39,800 bases of DNA, taken from contig MKGP02000084.1 in NCBI GenBank assembly GCA_001913845.2, positions 1-39,800 on the forward strand, given 5' to 3'. The notes below the pieces were generated by a model. It was not told the DNA's origin. It did not search any database and saw nothing but the letters and a program-made list of their open reading frames with translations. Positions 15,705-24,603 of this stretch are shown piece by piece. Each line of letters starts with the position of its first letter. Within the stretch, counting starts at the first letter, position 1. A program made the translations under genes and the position numbers. The stretch is from Limnothrix sp. CACIAM 69d (GTDB lineage: Bacteria; Cyanobacteriota; Cyanobacteriia; CACIAM-69d).

Positions 15705-17351
15705 ATGGCCCCTAATCCTGACCCGGCTGGCTCTTCGGCCTCGGTGCGATCGTCCCGCATGGGGGCCATTGCCCGGCAACTGTGGCGCAGGGACGATCGG
15801 GCGGTGGATTGGGCCTGGGCGATCGGGCTGGGATTGTTGGCCCTGGTGTTGTATGGCATCAATTTGGGTGGGTTGTCCCTGCGCGATTGGGATGAGGGCA
15901 CGGTGGCCCAAGTGGCCCGGGAGCTGGCCCGTGTCCCGATCGGCTCCGAGGCCTGGTGGTTTCCCACCCTGCACGATCGCCCCTATTTCAACAAGCCGCC
16001 CCTGCTCCATTGGGCGATCGCCCTGTTGTTCCGCACCTTTGGCGAAAGCGAATGGGCTGCCCGATTGCCCGGAGCCTTGCTGGGTGCGGCGGCCGTACCC
16101 CTGGTTTTTGCGGTGGGGCGGTTAATTTTCACCCACCGGGCCGCCGCCCTCTTCAGCGCCTTGGTATATCTCACCTGGTTGCCCGTGGTTCGCCATGGGC
16201 GGCTGGCCATGCTGGATGCGGCAATTGTGGCCTTTGGGTTGCTGGCCTGGTGCTGTCTGTTGCGGGCCCGGCGGGATTTGCGGTGGACGCTGGGAATTGG
16301 GTTTGCCCTCGGCGCGATCGCCCTGTTGAAGGGGCTGGTGGCCCTGTTGTTTGGGGGCCTAATCTTCGGCTTTTTAGTCTGGGATACACCTCGGCTGTTG
16401 CGATCGCCCTATCTCTGGCTCGGGGGGCTTTTGGGCTTGGCCCCAGCCCTGGCTTGGTATGGGGCCCAATGGCAACACTACGGCCCCACTTTTTTTGAGA
16501 CCAATTTGCTGAATCAGTCCCTGCGGCGGGTTTGGGATTCCGTGAGCGATCGGGGCGGCCCGCCTTGGTTTTATCTGCAAGAACTGTTGGAGTTGGCTTG
16601 GCCTTGGCTGTTCTTGTTGCCCGCTGGGTTGCAAGCGGCTTGGCGCGATCGGGATTGGCCCTGGGGCAAGTTGGTGCTGGTTTGGAGCTTGGGCTATCTA
16701 CTGCCCATTTCCGTGATGGAAACCAAACTTCCCTGGTATGGCCTGCCGCTCTATCCCCCCTTGGCCCTGGCGATCGGGCCCTTGCTGGGGTCTTTGTGGG
16801 AAGAGCCGCCGGCCCGGTTTGGGCGATCGTGGCAGGTGATTTTTGGGTTGCTGGCCTTGGGTGGCGGAGCTGGAGCCGTTTACTTCAGCGCCTGGGCCAC
16901 ACCATTGGAGCCGATGCTCGCCCTGGCGCTGGCGGCCTTGGGGCTAACGGGGGGAGCCGTGGTCTTGTTGGCCCAGCAGGGCGATCAACAACTGATCCCC
17001 GTAGCCTTTTGGGGCATGTTTGTGGGGTTAACGCTGTTTTTTTCGTCGGGCAGTTGGCTTTGGGAACTGAATGAACAATATCCCGTGCGGCCGGTGGCCA
17101 ATCTGCTACGATCGGTCGCCCATTCCGGCTCAAAGGTTTACACAAGCGATCGCACCCAGCGCCCTTCCCTGGATTTCTATTGTCATTGTGAAGTGATTCC
17201 CGTGCCTCAATCGGAACAGGCTAAGCATTGGGCCGATCGTCGTGTGTCCCTGTGGGTGATTCGGCCCCAAGATCGCGATCGTCCTCCGTTTCAGGCAGGA
17301 ATTTTGATTGGCAAAGCGGGCGATCGATTGGTAATTCGTCGGGGTGAATAA
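15705..17351 (+). CDS. GT-C glycosyltransferase, ArnT/PMT-like (GT39/GT83)
   Basis: A 548-residue polytopic membrane protein of the dolichyl/undecaprenyl-phosphate sugar mannosyltransferase-like superfamily. After the first helix (about 36-55) comes the first periplasmic loop with LRDWDEGTVAQVARE (D61, D63-E64), the acidic GT-C motif, and then RPYFNKPPLLHW (93-103), typical of ArnT-like enzymes that move a lipid-linked sugar onto an acceptor. About ten further hydrophobic segments follow, then a soluble C-terminal domain (from about 470). I prefer the ATG at 15705; a TTG at 15657 would add 16 residues. The acceptor is unknown; lipid A or protein O-glycosylation are both possible. Confidence 0.88.
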   Translation: MAPNPDPAGSSASVRSSRMGAIARQLWRRDDRAVDWAWAIGLGLLALVLYGINLGGLSLRDWDEGTVAQVARELARVPIGSEAWWFPTLHDRPYFNKPPLLHWAIALLFRTFGESEWAARLPGALLGAAAVPLVFAVGRLIFTHRAAALFSALVYLTWLPVVRHGRLAMLDAAIVAFGLLAWCCLLRARRDLRWTLGIGFALGAIALLKGLVALLFGGLIFGFLVWDTPRLLRSPYLWLGGLLGLAPALAWYGAQWQHYGPTFFETNLLNQSLRRVWDSVSDRGGPPWFYLQELLELAWPWLFLLPAGLQAAWRDRDWPWGKLVLVWSLGYLLPISVMETKLPWYGLPLYPPLALAIGPLLGSLWEEPPARFGRSWQVIFGLLALGGGAGAVYFSAWATPLEPMLALALAALGLTGGAVVLLAQQGDQQLIPVAFWGMFVGLTLFFSSGSWLWELNEQYPVRPVANLLRSVAHSGSKVYTSDRTQRPSLDFYCHCEVIPVPQSEQAKHWADRRVSLWVIRPQDRDRPPFQAGILIGKAGDRLVIRRGE

Positions 17352-17357
17352 TCGCCC

Positions 17358-18293
17358 TTAATTGGGCGTGATTTTGGGTGTGAATTGAGCCACCGGCTCC
17401 ACCTGATCAAAAAATCGGTAATCAATACAAATTACCCCATTGGGCTGATGGGCCAACATATCCACAAATCGGTGATTTTCTAAAACGTCAGAAATTGCAT
17501 AGATATGGCGAGCATGAACCGTTTGGCTCAGTTCATCATCAATTCCGGTCAAGGATACGACAAAGGTAGTGTTGCTGTTGAACAAAGACTCGATCGAGCG
17601 GTCAAACAAGGGACTTTGTGGATCGATTCGGTGCATCACCAACCAAGACAGGGCAAACATGGGCGAGGTCGATCGCACCAACGATAAATCTTGAATCTTG
17701 CGTAAATATTCCCCCTCCTGGGTGACCGTATCCTCAATAAAAACCAAATTCACCTGGGCTTCAATAATCTGATTTTGCCGCTGATTGGCCATCCGAAACA
17801 GCAGCGTGGGTTGACCTTCATGGGTTGTTTTCAGGATCGCCTGACTAAAGCGCACCTGAGCCGTGGGCCGCGAAAATCGGGCAAACATTAGCCCCGTTGC
17901 TCCCGAAAATCCCATCAGCCCCACCAAGGCTTCAACGGCCGTGAGCATCTGTGTCCAAGGCTTGGCCGGATACATTGCGCCATAGCCGATCGTTGCCATG
18001 GTTTGCACACTAAAAAAGAACGCATCCATGAAAGATTGCGGTTTGGCATTGGCGATTCCTTCGGGTTCCAAAAGATATAACCCGGCAAAAAGGAAATTGG
18101 CCAGCCCATAGCCCACAATAATTGCTAGCCAAAACTTTGGCCAGCTCAAGGTTAGTAATAAATGGTAAGCATCTTCCCAGGGATGGAAACGGTGTCCCAT
18201 CCGCACGATGCGTAGCCGCTTGCGATCGGAAGTCACTTGACCATGGGGTTCTTTGGGGGCGCGAGCCTGACCCGATCGCTTGAATTTCAACAT
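17358..18293 (-). CDS. Inward-rectifier potassium channel, KirBac-type
   Basis: A 311-residue channel. A basic N-terminus with a slide-helix region (FHPWEDAYHLLLTLSWPKF, about 36-54) precedes TM1 at about 54-75. The pore helix and filter are FFFSVQTMATIGYGAMYP (92-109), followed by TM2 at about 119-137. The rest forms the cytoplasmic immunoglobulin-like domain with the Kir signatures FRMANQRQNQI and HxIxxxSPL-like segments. Prokaryotic Kir channels pass K+ and are gated by lipids or pH. The ATG at 18293 is preferred over one nine codons upstream. It is convergent with the glycosyltransferase, with stops six bases apart. Short A-rich repeats precede it. Confidence 0.93.
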   Translation of the reverse strand: MLKFKRSGQARAPKEPHGQVTSDRKRLRIVRMGHRFHPWEDAYHLLLTLSWPKFWLAIIVGYGLANFLFAGLYLLEPEGIANAKPQSFMDAFFFSVQTMATIGYGAMYPAKPWTQMLTAVEALVGLMGFSGATGLMFARFSRPTAQVRFSQAILKTTHEGQPTLLFRMANQRQNQIIEAQVNLVFIEDTVTQEGEYLRKIQDLSLVRSTSPMFALSWLVMHRIDPQSPLFDRSIESLFNSNTTFVVSLTGIDDELSQTVHARHIYAISDVLENHRFVDMLAHQPNGVICIDYRFFDQVEPVAQFTPKITPN

Positions 18294-18320
18294 AGAGAGA
18301 CCCAGAAAAATAGGTTCCAA

Positions 18321-18489
18321 AAGGATCGATAGATTTCTAAAAATAGATCTTCAAAAATGTTCTAAAAATAGACCTGCAAAAATAGATCCCGAAATAGATC
18401 CCGAAAAATAGAGACAGCAAAAGCCCCAACGGGCGATCGCTCCATTCCCACCCGCATCTTAGCAAGGGTCTTGTCCCACCGAAAAACCC
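18321..18489. other. A-rich spacer upstream of the Kir gene
   Basis: No gene seen. Degenerate AAAATAGATC words occur throughout, with an exact 12-base duplication AAATAGATCCCG at 18380-18391 and 18392-18403. It should hold the Kir promoter. Confidence 0.5.
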
Positions 18490-18530
18490 AAAAAAATACC
18501 CCCAGCCTGCTCAAGGAGCACTGGGGGTAT
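18490..18530 (-). terminator. Strong terminator on the minus strand
   Basis: ATACCCCCAG (18496-18505) pairs perfectly with CTGGGGGTAT (18521-18530), with an inner stem TGCTC/GAGCA and an AAG loop. On the minus strand it is followed by a T-rich tract (complement of 18482-18496). It ends the transcript that includes the DUF4278 gene, about 260 bases after that gene's stop. Confidence 0.85.
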
Positions 18531-18792
18531 GGGGCTAACGCTCACTGAAATATTCGAGTGTCGCAAAATATCAGCCAGAACGAATTCAGGAAAGAGTCCA
18601 AGGTAGCCAGCCCACAAGCCAACTACCTTGGATCAGAACCTTTCATTCAACCGATACCCTGCTCTACTGAACAGCATTCGAGAAAGAGTTCACAACAAAA
18701 AGGTTTGAGACAAGTTCAAGACAATTCAGCTTAGGAACCACTCAACGAAACCCAAATGACTTCCGGGTGGCCCAAAACCCAGCAAGGGTTGC
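18531..18792 (-). other. Structured 3' region after the DUF4278 gene, possible small RNA
   Basis: No open frame that I can support. A perfect ten-pair hairpin, TCCAAGGTAG/CTACCTTGGA, lies at 18597-18606 and 18623-18632, and the strong minus-strand terminator follows at 18490-18530. The region is therefore either a long 3' UTR or a small non-coding RNA gene on the minus strand. Confidence 0.35.
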
Positions 18793-19260
18793 TTAGCTCA
18801 TGGCGACGGAGCTGGGTTCGCAGGAGATGGCGATGTCGTGCTGCATTTTGCCTTGGATGCGGCTGAAAGTAGACGACAGGTGGCCCAGACCCAATTCGGC
18901 TGCTGCGCGATCGAGTGCCAATTGTTCACGAGCAGCGGCTTGATGATGACGAGACATCATTTGGACACGAGCACGAGCGGAGATCGATTGGGTAGACATA
19001 ACAGAACCTGCGGTAAGGGGTTGGCTGATCGGCGAAGTGACGGGGCGGCTAGCGGGGACGCTGCTGGGCGCGAAGGCCTCAGCGCCCGTGCGATAGGCGA
19101 CACCCCGATAGGTCAGATCATTGACTGGTTGCGGCGGAATGCTTTCGGCATGGCGAAAATGCACTTCCAATCCGCGATATCGACCAGTGTGGCCCGTTTC
19201 TACCGTAGGCAGAGGGGTTTCTGTGCTGTCGTACCGGACACCGCGATAAATGAGTTTCAT
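18793..19260 (-). CDS. DUF4278-domain protein
   Basis: A 155-residue cyanobacterial protein. It begins MKLIYRGVRYD, and a second copy of the same short motif, LTYRGVAYR, occurs at about 49-57. This YRGxxY element is the hallmark of DUF4278, a family I know only from cyanobacteria. The middle is Ser/Pro-rich, and the C-terminal half is predicted helical with many Ala, Gln and Arg residues (SARARVQMMSRHHQAAAREQ). The start ATG at 19260 has GGAGG at a good distance upstream. No function is established. It appears to be expressed alone and has a long structured 3' region. Confidence 0.85.
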   Translation of the reverse strand: MKLIYRGVRYDSTETPLPTVETGHTGRYRGLEVHFRHAESIPPQPVNDLTYRGVAYRTGAEAFAPSSVPASRPVTSPISQPLTAGSVMSTQSISARARVQMMSRHHQAAAREQLALDRAAAELGLGHLSSTFSRIQGKMQHDIAISCEPSSVAMS

Positions 19261-19949
19261 GAGGATCGCCTCCAGGAGATGCGTTCAGGATCTGACTGAG
19301 GCGCGTTCCTTCGGGATTTGCGGGTTGTGGATCGGTGGTTAGGACTTAACCCAAAATCGACATTGACCTAGAATCCCTACTTCCGTCTTTCTTTCTAACT
19401 AACGGCTGCCAGGGTGACCTGCGAGCTGTGGTGTTAGCGAGGAAAGATGAACGATTGGTTTCTGTATCTAAATATACGGTTTAAGCCCAAAATAGTCAAG
19501 GGGCACTTAATATTTTGTGAAGCAAAGATCGTTGGGGCTGATGAATGGGCGGCGATCGAACCGTTGGCCCTCGCCCAAAACCCTTGCCCGGAAACTGCTG
19601 AGGGCGATCAAGGTTCTGAAAAACGGCATCATGGATCGATCGCAAGTTGAGGATTCGATCGCGATGATCTGGCGAAAAGCTTACTGAAGGGTTGCTGAAG
19701 GATTAATCGCTGCCGGCCTTGCCGATGTTTTTGCCATTTGCTTTGCAATCCCACTCCTCACCACCCCCGATCGCCCCTAATCACCACCGCCATCAACTCG
19801 CAAATCTTGCAAAATCCCGGTACTGCGCCGCTTGAGATGAATCAGCGGTTAGAATAGACCTCCTATCGATCCCGGTCAGGCTTGAGTTCAGTGACCAACC
19901 TGCAAATTTCCGACTGGGTTCAGAGCGCGACGGAGGGTTAATCAACAGC
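19261..19949. other. Spacer between divergent DUF4278 gene and smpB
   Basis: About 690 bases with no supportable gene. The promoters for both flanking genes should be here. A 67-codon frame at 19447-19650 has no ribosome binding site or domain and is rejected. Confidence 0.45.
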
Positions 19950-20414
19950 GTGGCCGACAAGCAAAGTGGGTACAAAATTGTCGCTGACAACCGCCAAGCC
20001 CGCTACGAGTACGAAATTTTGGCAACCTACGAGGCGGGGGTTGAACTCAAGGGCACTGAGGTGAAGTCCATTCGGGCTGGCAAGGTGAACCTCAGGGATG
20101 GTTTTGCCCTCATCCGCAATGGCGAAGCGTTGCTGCTGAATGTGCATATTTCGCCCCACGACACCACGGGCAGCTACTTCAACCACGACCCTCGCCGCAC
20201 GCGCAAGCTGCTGTTGCACAAGGAAGAAATCCGCAAACTAGTAGGACAGGTGGATCAGAAGGGGCTGACCCTGGTTCCCCTGCGCATGTATTTGAAAGGG
20301 GGATGGGTCAAGGTGGTGATCGGGCTGGCCCGAGGCAAGAAACTGCACGACAAGCGCGAAGACCTCAAGCGCAAGCAAGATCAGCGCGATATGGAACGGG
20401 CCCTCAAGCGGTAG
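19950..20414 (+). CDS. smpB: SsrA-binding protein SmpB
   Basis: SmpB binds tmRNA and brings it to stalled ribosomes for trans-translation. The 154-residue product has the full family signature: N-terminal [20 protein letters not shown], then [20 protein letters not shown] (about 30-49), HISPHD, the LxPLxMYxKxGxVKV segment, and the basic C-terminal tail [19 protein letters not shown], which enters the mRNA channel. The start is GTG at 19950. A terminator-like hairpin follows, so it is probably monocistronic. The tmRNA gene is not in this window. Confidence 0.97.
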   Translation: MADKQSGYKIVADNRQARYEYEILATYEAGVELKGTEVKSIRAGKVNLRDGFALIRNGEALLLNVHISPHDTTGSYFNHDPRRTRKLLLHKEEIRKLVGQVDQKGLTLVPLRMYLKGGWVKVVIGLARGKKLHDKREDLKRKQDQRDMERALKR

Positions 20415-20440
20415 CTCGGTTAGTTTGATGGTTGATTGAC

Positions 20441-20479
20441 CATGAATTTCGATCATGAATCTCGATCATGAATCTTCAT
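20441..20479. repeat. 13-bp tandem repeat downstream of smpB
   Basis: Three units of CATGAATCTCGAT with single changes, at 20441-20453, 20454-20466 and 20467-20479. Confidence 0.75.
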
Positions 20480-20496
20480 GATTGGATCGTTATTTG

Positions 20497-20528
20497 TTTG
20501 ATCGTTATCTGATCGAACGATCAAATTT
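20497..20528 (+). terminator. Probable smpB terminator
   Basis: TTTGATCGTT (20497-20506) pairs perfectly with AACGATCAAA (20516-20525) around a nine-base loop, followed by only three T. The short T-tract makes it weaker than the others. Confidence 0.55.
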
Positions 20529-20757
20529 AGAAGTGGGTTGATTTTGCGGGTGTGTCTCGGGCCGTTGGTATAACACAGCAAGGCGGACTCCTTGCTTGGC
20601 CGCCCATGAGGCGTTTCGGATGCGTTGTTTCATAACTGGCGATCGGGTAAACACAGCAAACGCGGGGAGCCTCAGCACCCGGTGGCCGTTTGCTATCTTC
20701 CTGGGGAGGGGGCTTGGCCAAACGGGTCAAACAGGCCAAACACCGATCCACAGGACG

Positions 20758-23661
20758 ATGGGAAATTTGCGGCGAAGATGGCTGGCGGCGGGCTGTTGTG
20801 TTTGGCTTTGGGGAGGCGCTGCCGGGGCCCAAGTGGGGCCGATCGCCCCTGATGGCACATTGCCGGAACCGTCGCGCATCCAAACCACGGGCGACACCAT
20901 CCAAATCGACGGGGGCACCCGATCGGGTGGGAATCTGTTCCACAGCTTTGAGCGTTTTTCGGTTCCCGAGGGGATAACCGCTTGGTTCAACACGGGCACA
21001 GATGTGCAGAACGCCATCACCCGGGTGACCGGTAGCCAAGGATCAGAGATTTTGGGCACGCTTCGGGCCAATGGTTCAACCAATCTTTTTCTGCTGAATC
21101 CCAACGGAATTTTGTTTGGGCCCAATGCCCAGTTGCAACTGGGGGGCGCATTTTGGGCCAGCACGGCCGAAGGGTTGGTGTTTGGTGATGGGGTGACCTT
21201 TGAGGCGGGGCGATCGGGTGGGCCTCCGCTGTTGTCTTCCCAAGTGCCCTTGGGGTTGCAGTTAGGTCAGCAACCGGCTCCGATTCGGTTGTTGGGGAGC
21301 TTGGTGGTGGCTCCGACCCAGCGGTTGTCGTTGGTGGGTGGGGCGATCGACCTGGCGGGCGGGCGGGCCGTGGCTCCCCAAGGGCAAATTGATCTGATCA
21401 GCGCGGCCGGTGGCACGGTGCGCTGGCAAACCAACGGGCCGATCGGCCTGGGCACGGCCCAACGCAGCGGCGTGATTAATTTGGATCAGCAAGCCGCGAT
21501 CGATGCCAGCGGCCCCGGCGGTGGCCTGCTGAATCTTCAAGCGGGTCAAGTGGCGATTCTCAACGGCTCCACGGTCACGGCCCTCACGCAAGGGGAAATG
21601 AACGGCCGAGGGATCGCGATCGGGGCTAATCAAGTGGTGGTGGCGGGCATTGATCCCACCGGCCAACAGCCCAGCGCGATCGTGACCGACACCAGCGGCT
21701 CCGGCCGAGGTGGCTCGATCGTCATTGAAGCCAATCGCTTCAACACCCAAGGGCCCGCCCTCCTCTCCGCCAGCACCTTTGCCTCCGGCCAGGGCGGCGA
21801 CATTGATATTCGTGCCACCGATGCCATCACCCTCAGTGGCCTGGGATTGCAGTTTGTGAACGAGGTAATTGTTGGCGGCAGCTTGGTGGGGCAAATTACC
21901 CCCGAAGTTCGCATCGCCGGTTTATATATCAACACCGCTGGCCTGGGGAATGGGGGTTCCATTCGGCTCAATACAAACAACCTCACCGTTGCCGATGGGG
22001 CGGTTGTGTTTGCGCCCACCTTTGGCACAGCCCGAGGCGGCAACATCATCATCAATGCCGAGCAAATAAATGCCGCCAGCTCCCTGATCAGCACGGGCAA
22101 TGCTCGCGAGTCCACGGGCGAAGGCGGCACCCTCACCATTCGTGCTGGATCCTTGCTGGTGCAGGGGGGAGCGCTGTTGGTGACGGTGAATTTAGGCAAT
22201 GGCCCCGGCGGCGCTTTGACGGTGCAAGTTCGGGACAGCATTGAAATTAAAGATGCAGTGCCCCTTGCTTCCGTGGCCAGTGGGATTTTCACGAACACCA
22301 TCGCTGGCAATGGTCGGGGCGGAGCCATGCTCATTGAAACCAACACCCTCACGGTGCGTGATGGGGCATTTATTGGGGGGCAGAGCGGGGCCAACATTCG
22401 GATTGGGCTGTTTCCGGTGGGAGGGGTACCCGGTGAAATCACGATTCGGGCCGCCCGCCAAATTGACCTGATTGGTAGTTCCGGCGATCGCTTGTTCTCC
22501 AGTGGGATTGCCACCGATACCTTCACGGAGTATCAGGCCGGCAACGTGTTGATTGAAACACCATTCCTGCGGGTTTTGGACGGCGCAACCCTCTCTAGCT
22601 CCTCGCTGGGGTTGGGCCAAGGGGGAGACATCACCATCAAGGCCGATCGCATGGAAATTAGTGGGCGATCGGCCGATGGTTTCCGCAGCGGGCTGTTGGC
22701 GGTTTCCGGGCGGGCAGATTTGCCCCAAATCACCGCCACGGGCAACAGCGGCAGCTTGAACCTACAGGTGGGCGATTTGGTGATTCGCAATCAAGGGGAA
22801 ATTGCCGTCAACAGCAGCCTGACGGGGGACGCGGGCAGCCTCAGCATCACGGGCGATCGCCTCCGTCTGGAAAACGGCAACATCACCGCCGACACCGCCT
22901 CCGGCCGTGGGGGGAACATTAATGTGCAGGTGAACACGCTGCAAATGTTGGCCGGCAGTTCGATCGCCACCAACGCTGTGCGCAGTGATGGCGGGAACAT
23001 TCGATTTCAGCTTTCTTCCCTGGCGGCCCTGCAAAATAGCGACATTACGGCGAATGCTCAGGCCGGGCGCGGGGGGCGTGTTGACATTCAAGCGGATACG
23101 GTTTTGGGAACGGCCTTTCGACAGCAGCTCACTCCCCAAAGCGACATCACGGCTACTTCGGGGCTGGGGGCGAATTTCAGCGGGGCGGTGCAAATCAACA
23201 CCCAAAACTTCAATGATGAGTCAGGGTTAATTGACTTACCGGAAGATACTTTGGATCCAACAGCGGCGATTATTATCGGTTGCGCAGCGGACGAGGGTAA
23301 CCGATTTGTGGTGACGGGGCGAGGGGGAGTACCGGCGGAACCCGATCAGCCAGCCAGCGGCGCGGGGGCCTATTGGGATGATGTGCGGTGGCTGGGTGGC
23401 AACCTAACGGGGGAGGCGACGGGTACTCCTGATCGGGCGATCGCCCCGAATCTACCCGATCGCACGGTTTCCGCCGAGTCATCTGAGCAAATTTCCCAGT
23501 CAACTTCTGAGCCGGTGATCGCTGAGTCAATTTCTGAGCCAATTGTTGAAGCCCAAGGTTGGGTGACTCGGGCCAACGGTTCGATCGCCCTTGTGGCCAA
23601 TCCAGGGCCTTCCCAGTTGGGTTTCCCGCTAAACTGTCGCCAATTTCGCCAGTCCAATTGA
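20758..23661 (+). CDS. TpsA-like exoprotein with filamentous-haemagglutinin N-terminal domain
   Basis: A 967-residue secreted protein of the two-partner secretion type. From the ATG at 20758 it starts with a signal peptide (MGNLRRRWLAAG...GGAAGA, cleavage about residue 24). The haemagglutination-activity (TPS) domain covers about 25-165 and includes the diagnostic NPNGILFG at about 114-121. A long beta-helical region follows, with recurring GRGGxIxI/GNGGSI-type repeats up to about 860. The C-terminus holds an Ala/Ser/Glu-rich segment and a conserved end, QGWVTRANGSIALVANPG. Upstream in-frame codons from TTG 20596 give no signal peptide and are rejected. No TpsB (Omp85-like) transporter is in the window. 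Likely a surface or extracellular adhesin. Confidence 0.9.
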   Translation: MGNLRRRWLAAGCCVWLWGGAAGAQVGPIAPDGTLPEPSRIQTTGDTIQIDGGTRSGGNLFHSFERFSVPEGITAWFNTGTDVQNAITRVTGSQGSEILGTLRANGSTNLFLLNPNGILFGPNAQLQLGGAFWASTAEGLVFGDGVTFEAGRSGGPPLLSSQVPLGLQLGQQPAPIRLLGSLVVAPTQRLSLVGGAIDLAGGRAVAPQGQIDLISAAGGTVRWQTNGPIGLGTAQRSGVINLDQQAAIDASGPGGGLLNLQAGQVAILNGSTVTALTQGEMNGRGIAIGANQVVVAGIDPTGQQPSAIVTDTSGSGRGGSIVIEANRFNTQGPALLSASTFASGQGGDIDIRATDAITLSGLGLQFVNEVIVGGSLVGQITPEVRIAGLYINTAGLGNGGSIRLNTNNLTVADGAVVFAPTFGTARGGNIIINAEQINAASSLISTGNARESTGEGGTLTIRAGSLLVQGGALLVTVNLGNGPGGALTVQVRDSIEIKDAVPLASVASGIFTNTIAGNGRGGAMLIETNTLTVRDGAFIGGQSGANIRIGLFPVGGVPGEITIRAARQIDLIGSSGDRLFSSGIATDTFTEYQAGNVLIETPFLRVLDGATLSSSSLGLGQGGDITIKADRMEISGRSADGFRSGLLAVSGRADLPQITATGNSGSLNLQVGDLVIRNQGEIAVNSSLTGDAGSLSITGDRLRLENGNITADTASGRGGNINVQVNTLQMLAGSSIATNAVRSDGGNIRFQLSSLAALQNSDITANAQAGRGGRVDIQADTVLGTAFRQQLTPQSDITATSGLGANFSGAVQINTQNFNDESGLIDLPEDTLDPTAAIIIGCAADEGNRFVVTGRGGVPAEPDQPASGAGAYWDDVRWLGGNLTGEATGTPDRAIAPNLPDRTVSAESSEQISQSTSEPVIAESISEPIVEAQGWVTRANGSIALVANPGPSQLGFPLNCRQFRQSN

Positions 23662-23682
23662 TTCAGCTCAATTGTGAGAAAC

Positions 23683-24489
23683 CTAGCGAACTTCCAAGCG
23701 TTCCGTAATCCAAGTCATGCCCTCGGGGCCCACCAAAACAGCGGAAATCCAGCGAGATCCCGGGCTGTTGGGCGCGCGGCCCACCTTAAACAACCCCCCA
23801 GTGGAAATCGGTTCTAGGGCTGCATTTGGGGGAATGGCATACAGTTCCGGGCGCACAGGCGTATCGATCGCGCTGCCAGCCAAAAGGGTGTCGCCCAACG
23901 GATCTTGCACGATCGCATCGAAGGTGTAGGTATCTCCCGGGCGCACTCGCTCCGGCAGCCGCACCCTCACGCGGGGTGGTTTGCTGCCCCATTGGGTGGT
24001 GGTGCGCTCATCAAGCAGTTCCTGACGGATCACCAGGCCGTTTTGGATGGTTTGGCGGGCGCGGACTTCCGTAACCAGTTTGACGGGCCCGAGGGTGGTG
24101 TTGGCTTTGGTGGCGGTAATGTCGGTGCGGGTTTCGAGAATCCAAGTATCCCGATCGCGATCGGCCTTTTCAACGGTGGTGCTGTAGGTCACCTGATCAA
24201 AGGATTGCCAAAACTGACTGAGGGAGCGGCCCAACTCGTCGCGGCTGAGGCCATCGGCGCTGCGGAAGTTGGGGGCGAACCGTTGCAGCAAACCGGCATC
24301 TTTGGCGCTGGCGGCGCGATCGATGTCGCTCAACAGGGCTTGCACGCTGGGATCGATCGTCACGGCGGCGGCGGGGTTAACGGCAGTGCCCATGGCCATC
24401 AGCAGACTGACTCCGAGGGCGAGTCCCCACCGGCTAGCCCGCTGGATCGGTTGCGGATTTCCCAAGACGGAACAAGCACGAAGAAGCAT
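23683..24489 (-). CDS. Secreted conserved cyanobacterial protein, NTF2-like N-terminal part
   Basis: A 268-residue protein with a signal peptide (GLALGVSLLMAMGTAVNPAAAV, cleavage about residue 43). The first mature part (about 45-150, beginning PSVQALLSDIDRAASAKDAG) looks like an NTF2/SnoaL-like fold of the kind found in periplasmic proteins. The second part (about 165-268) is beta-rich with RVRVRLPERVRPGDTYTFDA and ends WITERLEVR. I cannot assign a function. It converges on the large exoprotein gene with stops about 20 bases apart, and diverges from murG. A periplasmic or lumenal location is inferred from the signal alone. Confidence 0.8.
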   Translation of the reverse strand: MLLRACSVLGNPQPIQRASRWGLALGVSLLMAMGTAVNPAAAVTIDPSVQALLSDIDRAASAKDAGLLQRFAPNFRSADGLSRDELGRSLSQFWQSFDQVTYSTTVEKADRDRDTWILETRTDITATKANTTLGPVKLVTEVRARQTIQNGLVIRQELLDERTTTQWGSKPPRVRVRLPERVRPGDTYTFDAIVQDPLGDTLLAGSAIDTPVRPELYAIPPNAALEPISTGGLFKVGRAPNSPGSRWISAVLVGPEGMTWITERLEVR

Positions 24490-24603
24490 GGAATGATAAT
24501 TTAAGAAGTCGGGAATCGGCCGGATTGATGACTCAAAGGGGGCGATCGGCCAGATCGCGCCGCTCTGAGATCAGTTCCCGCCTTGCCTGTCCGATTGTAG
24601 CGG

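Noticed and set aside
19447..19650. 67-codon frame between the DUF4278 gene and smpB
   Set aside because: No ribosome binding site, no domain, and atypical composition for a small cyanobacterial protein.
19751..19767. CCACTCCTCACCACCCC, similar to the core of the Yfr1 small RNA
   Set aside because: The core differs from the conserved ACTCCTCACACC and I see no flanking stem-loops.
21630..22526. 298-codon minus-strand frame
   Set aside because: Antisense to the repetitive region of the TpsA-like gene; no motif or ribosome binding site.
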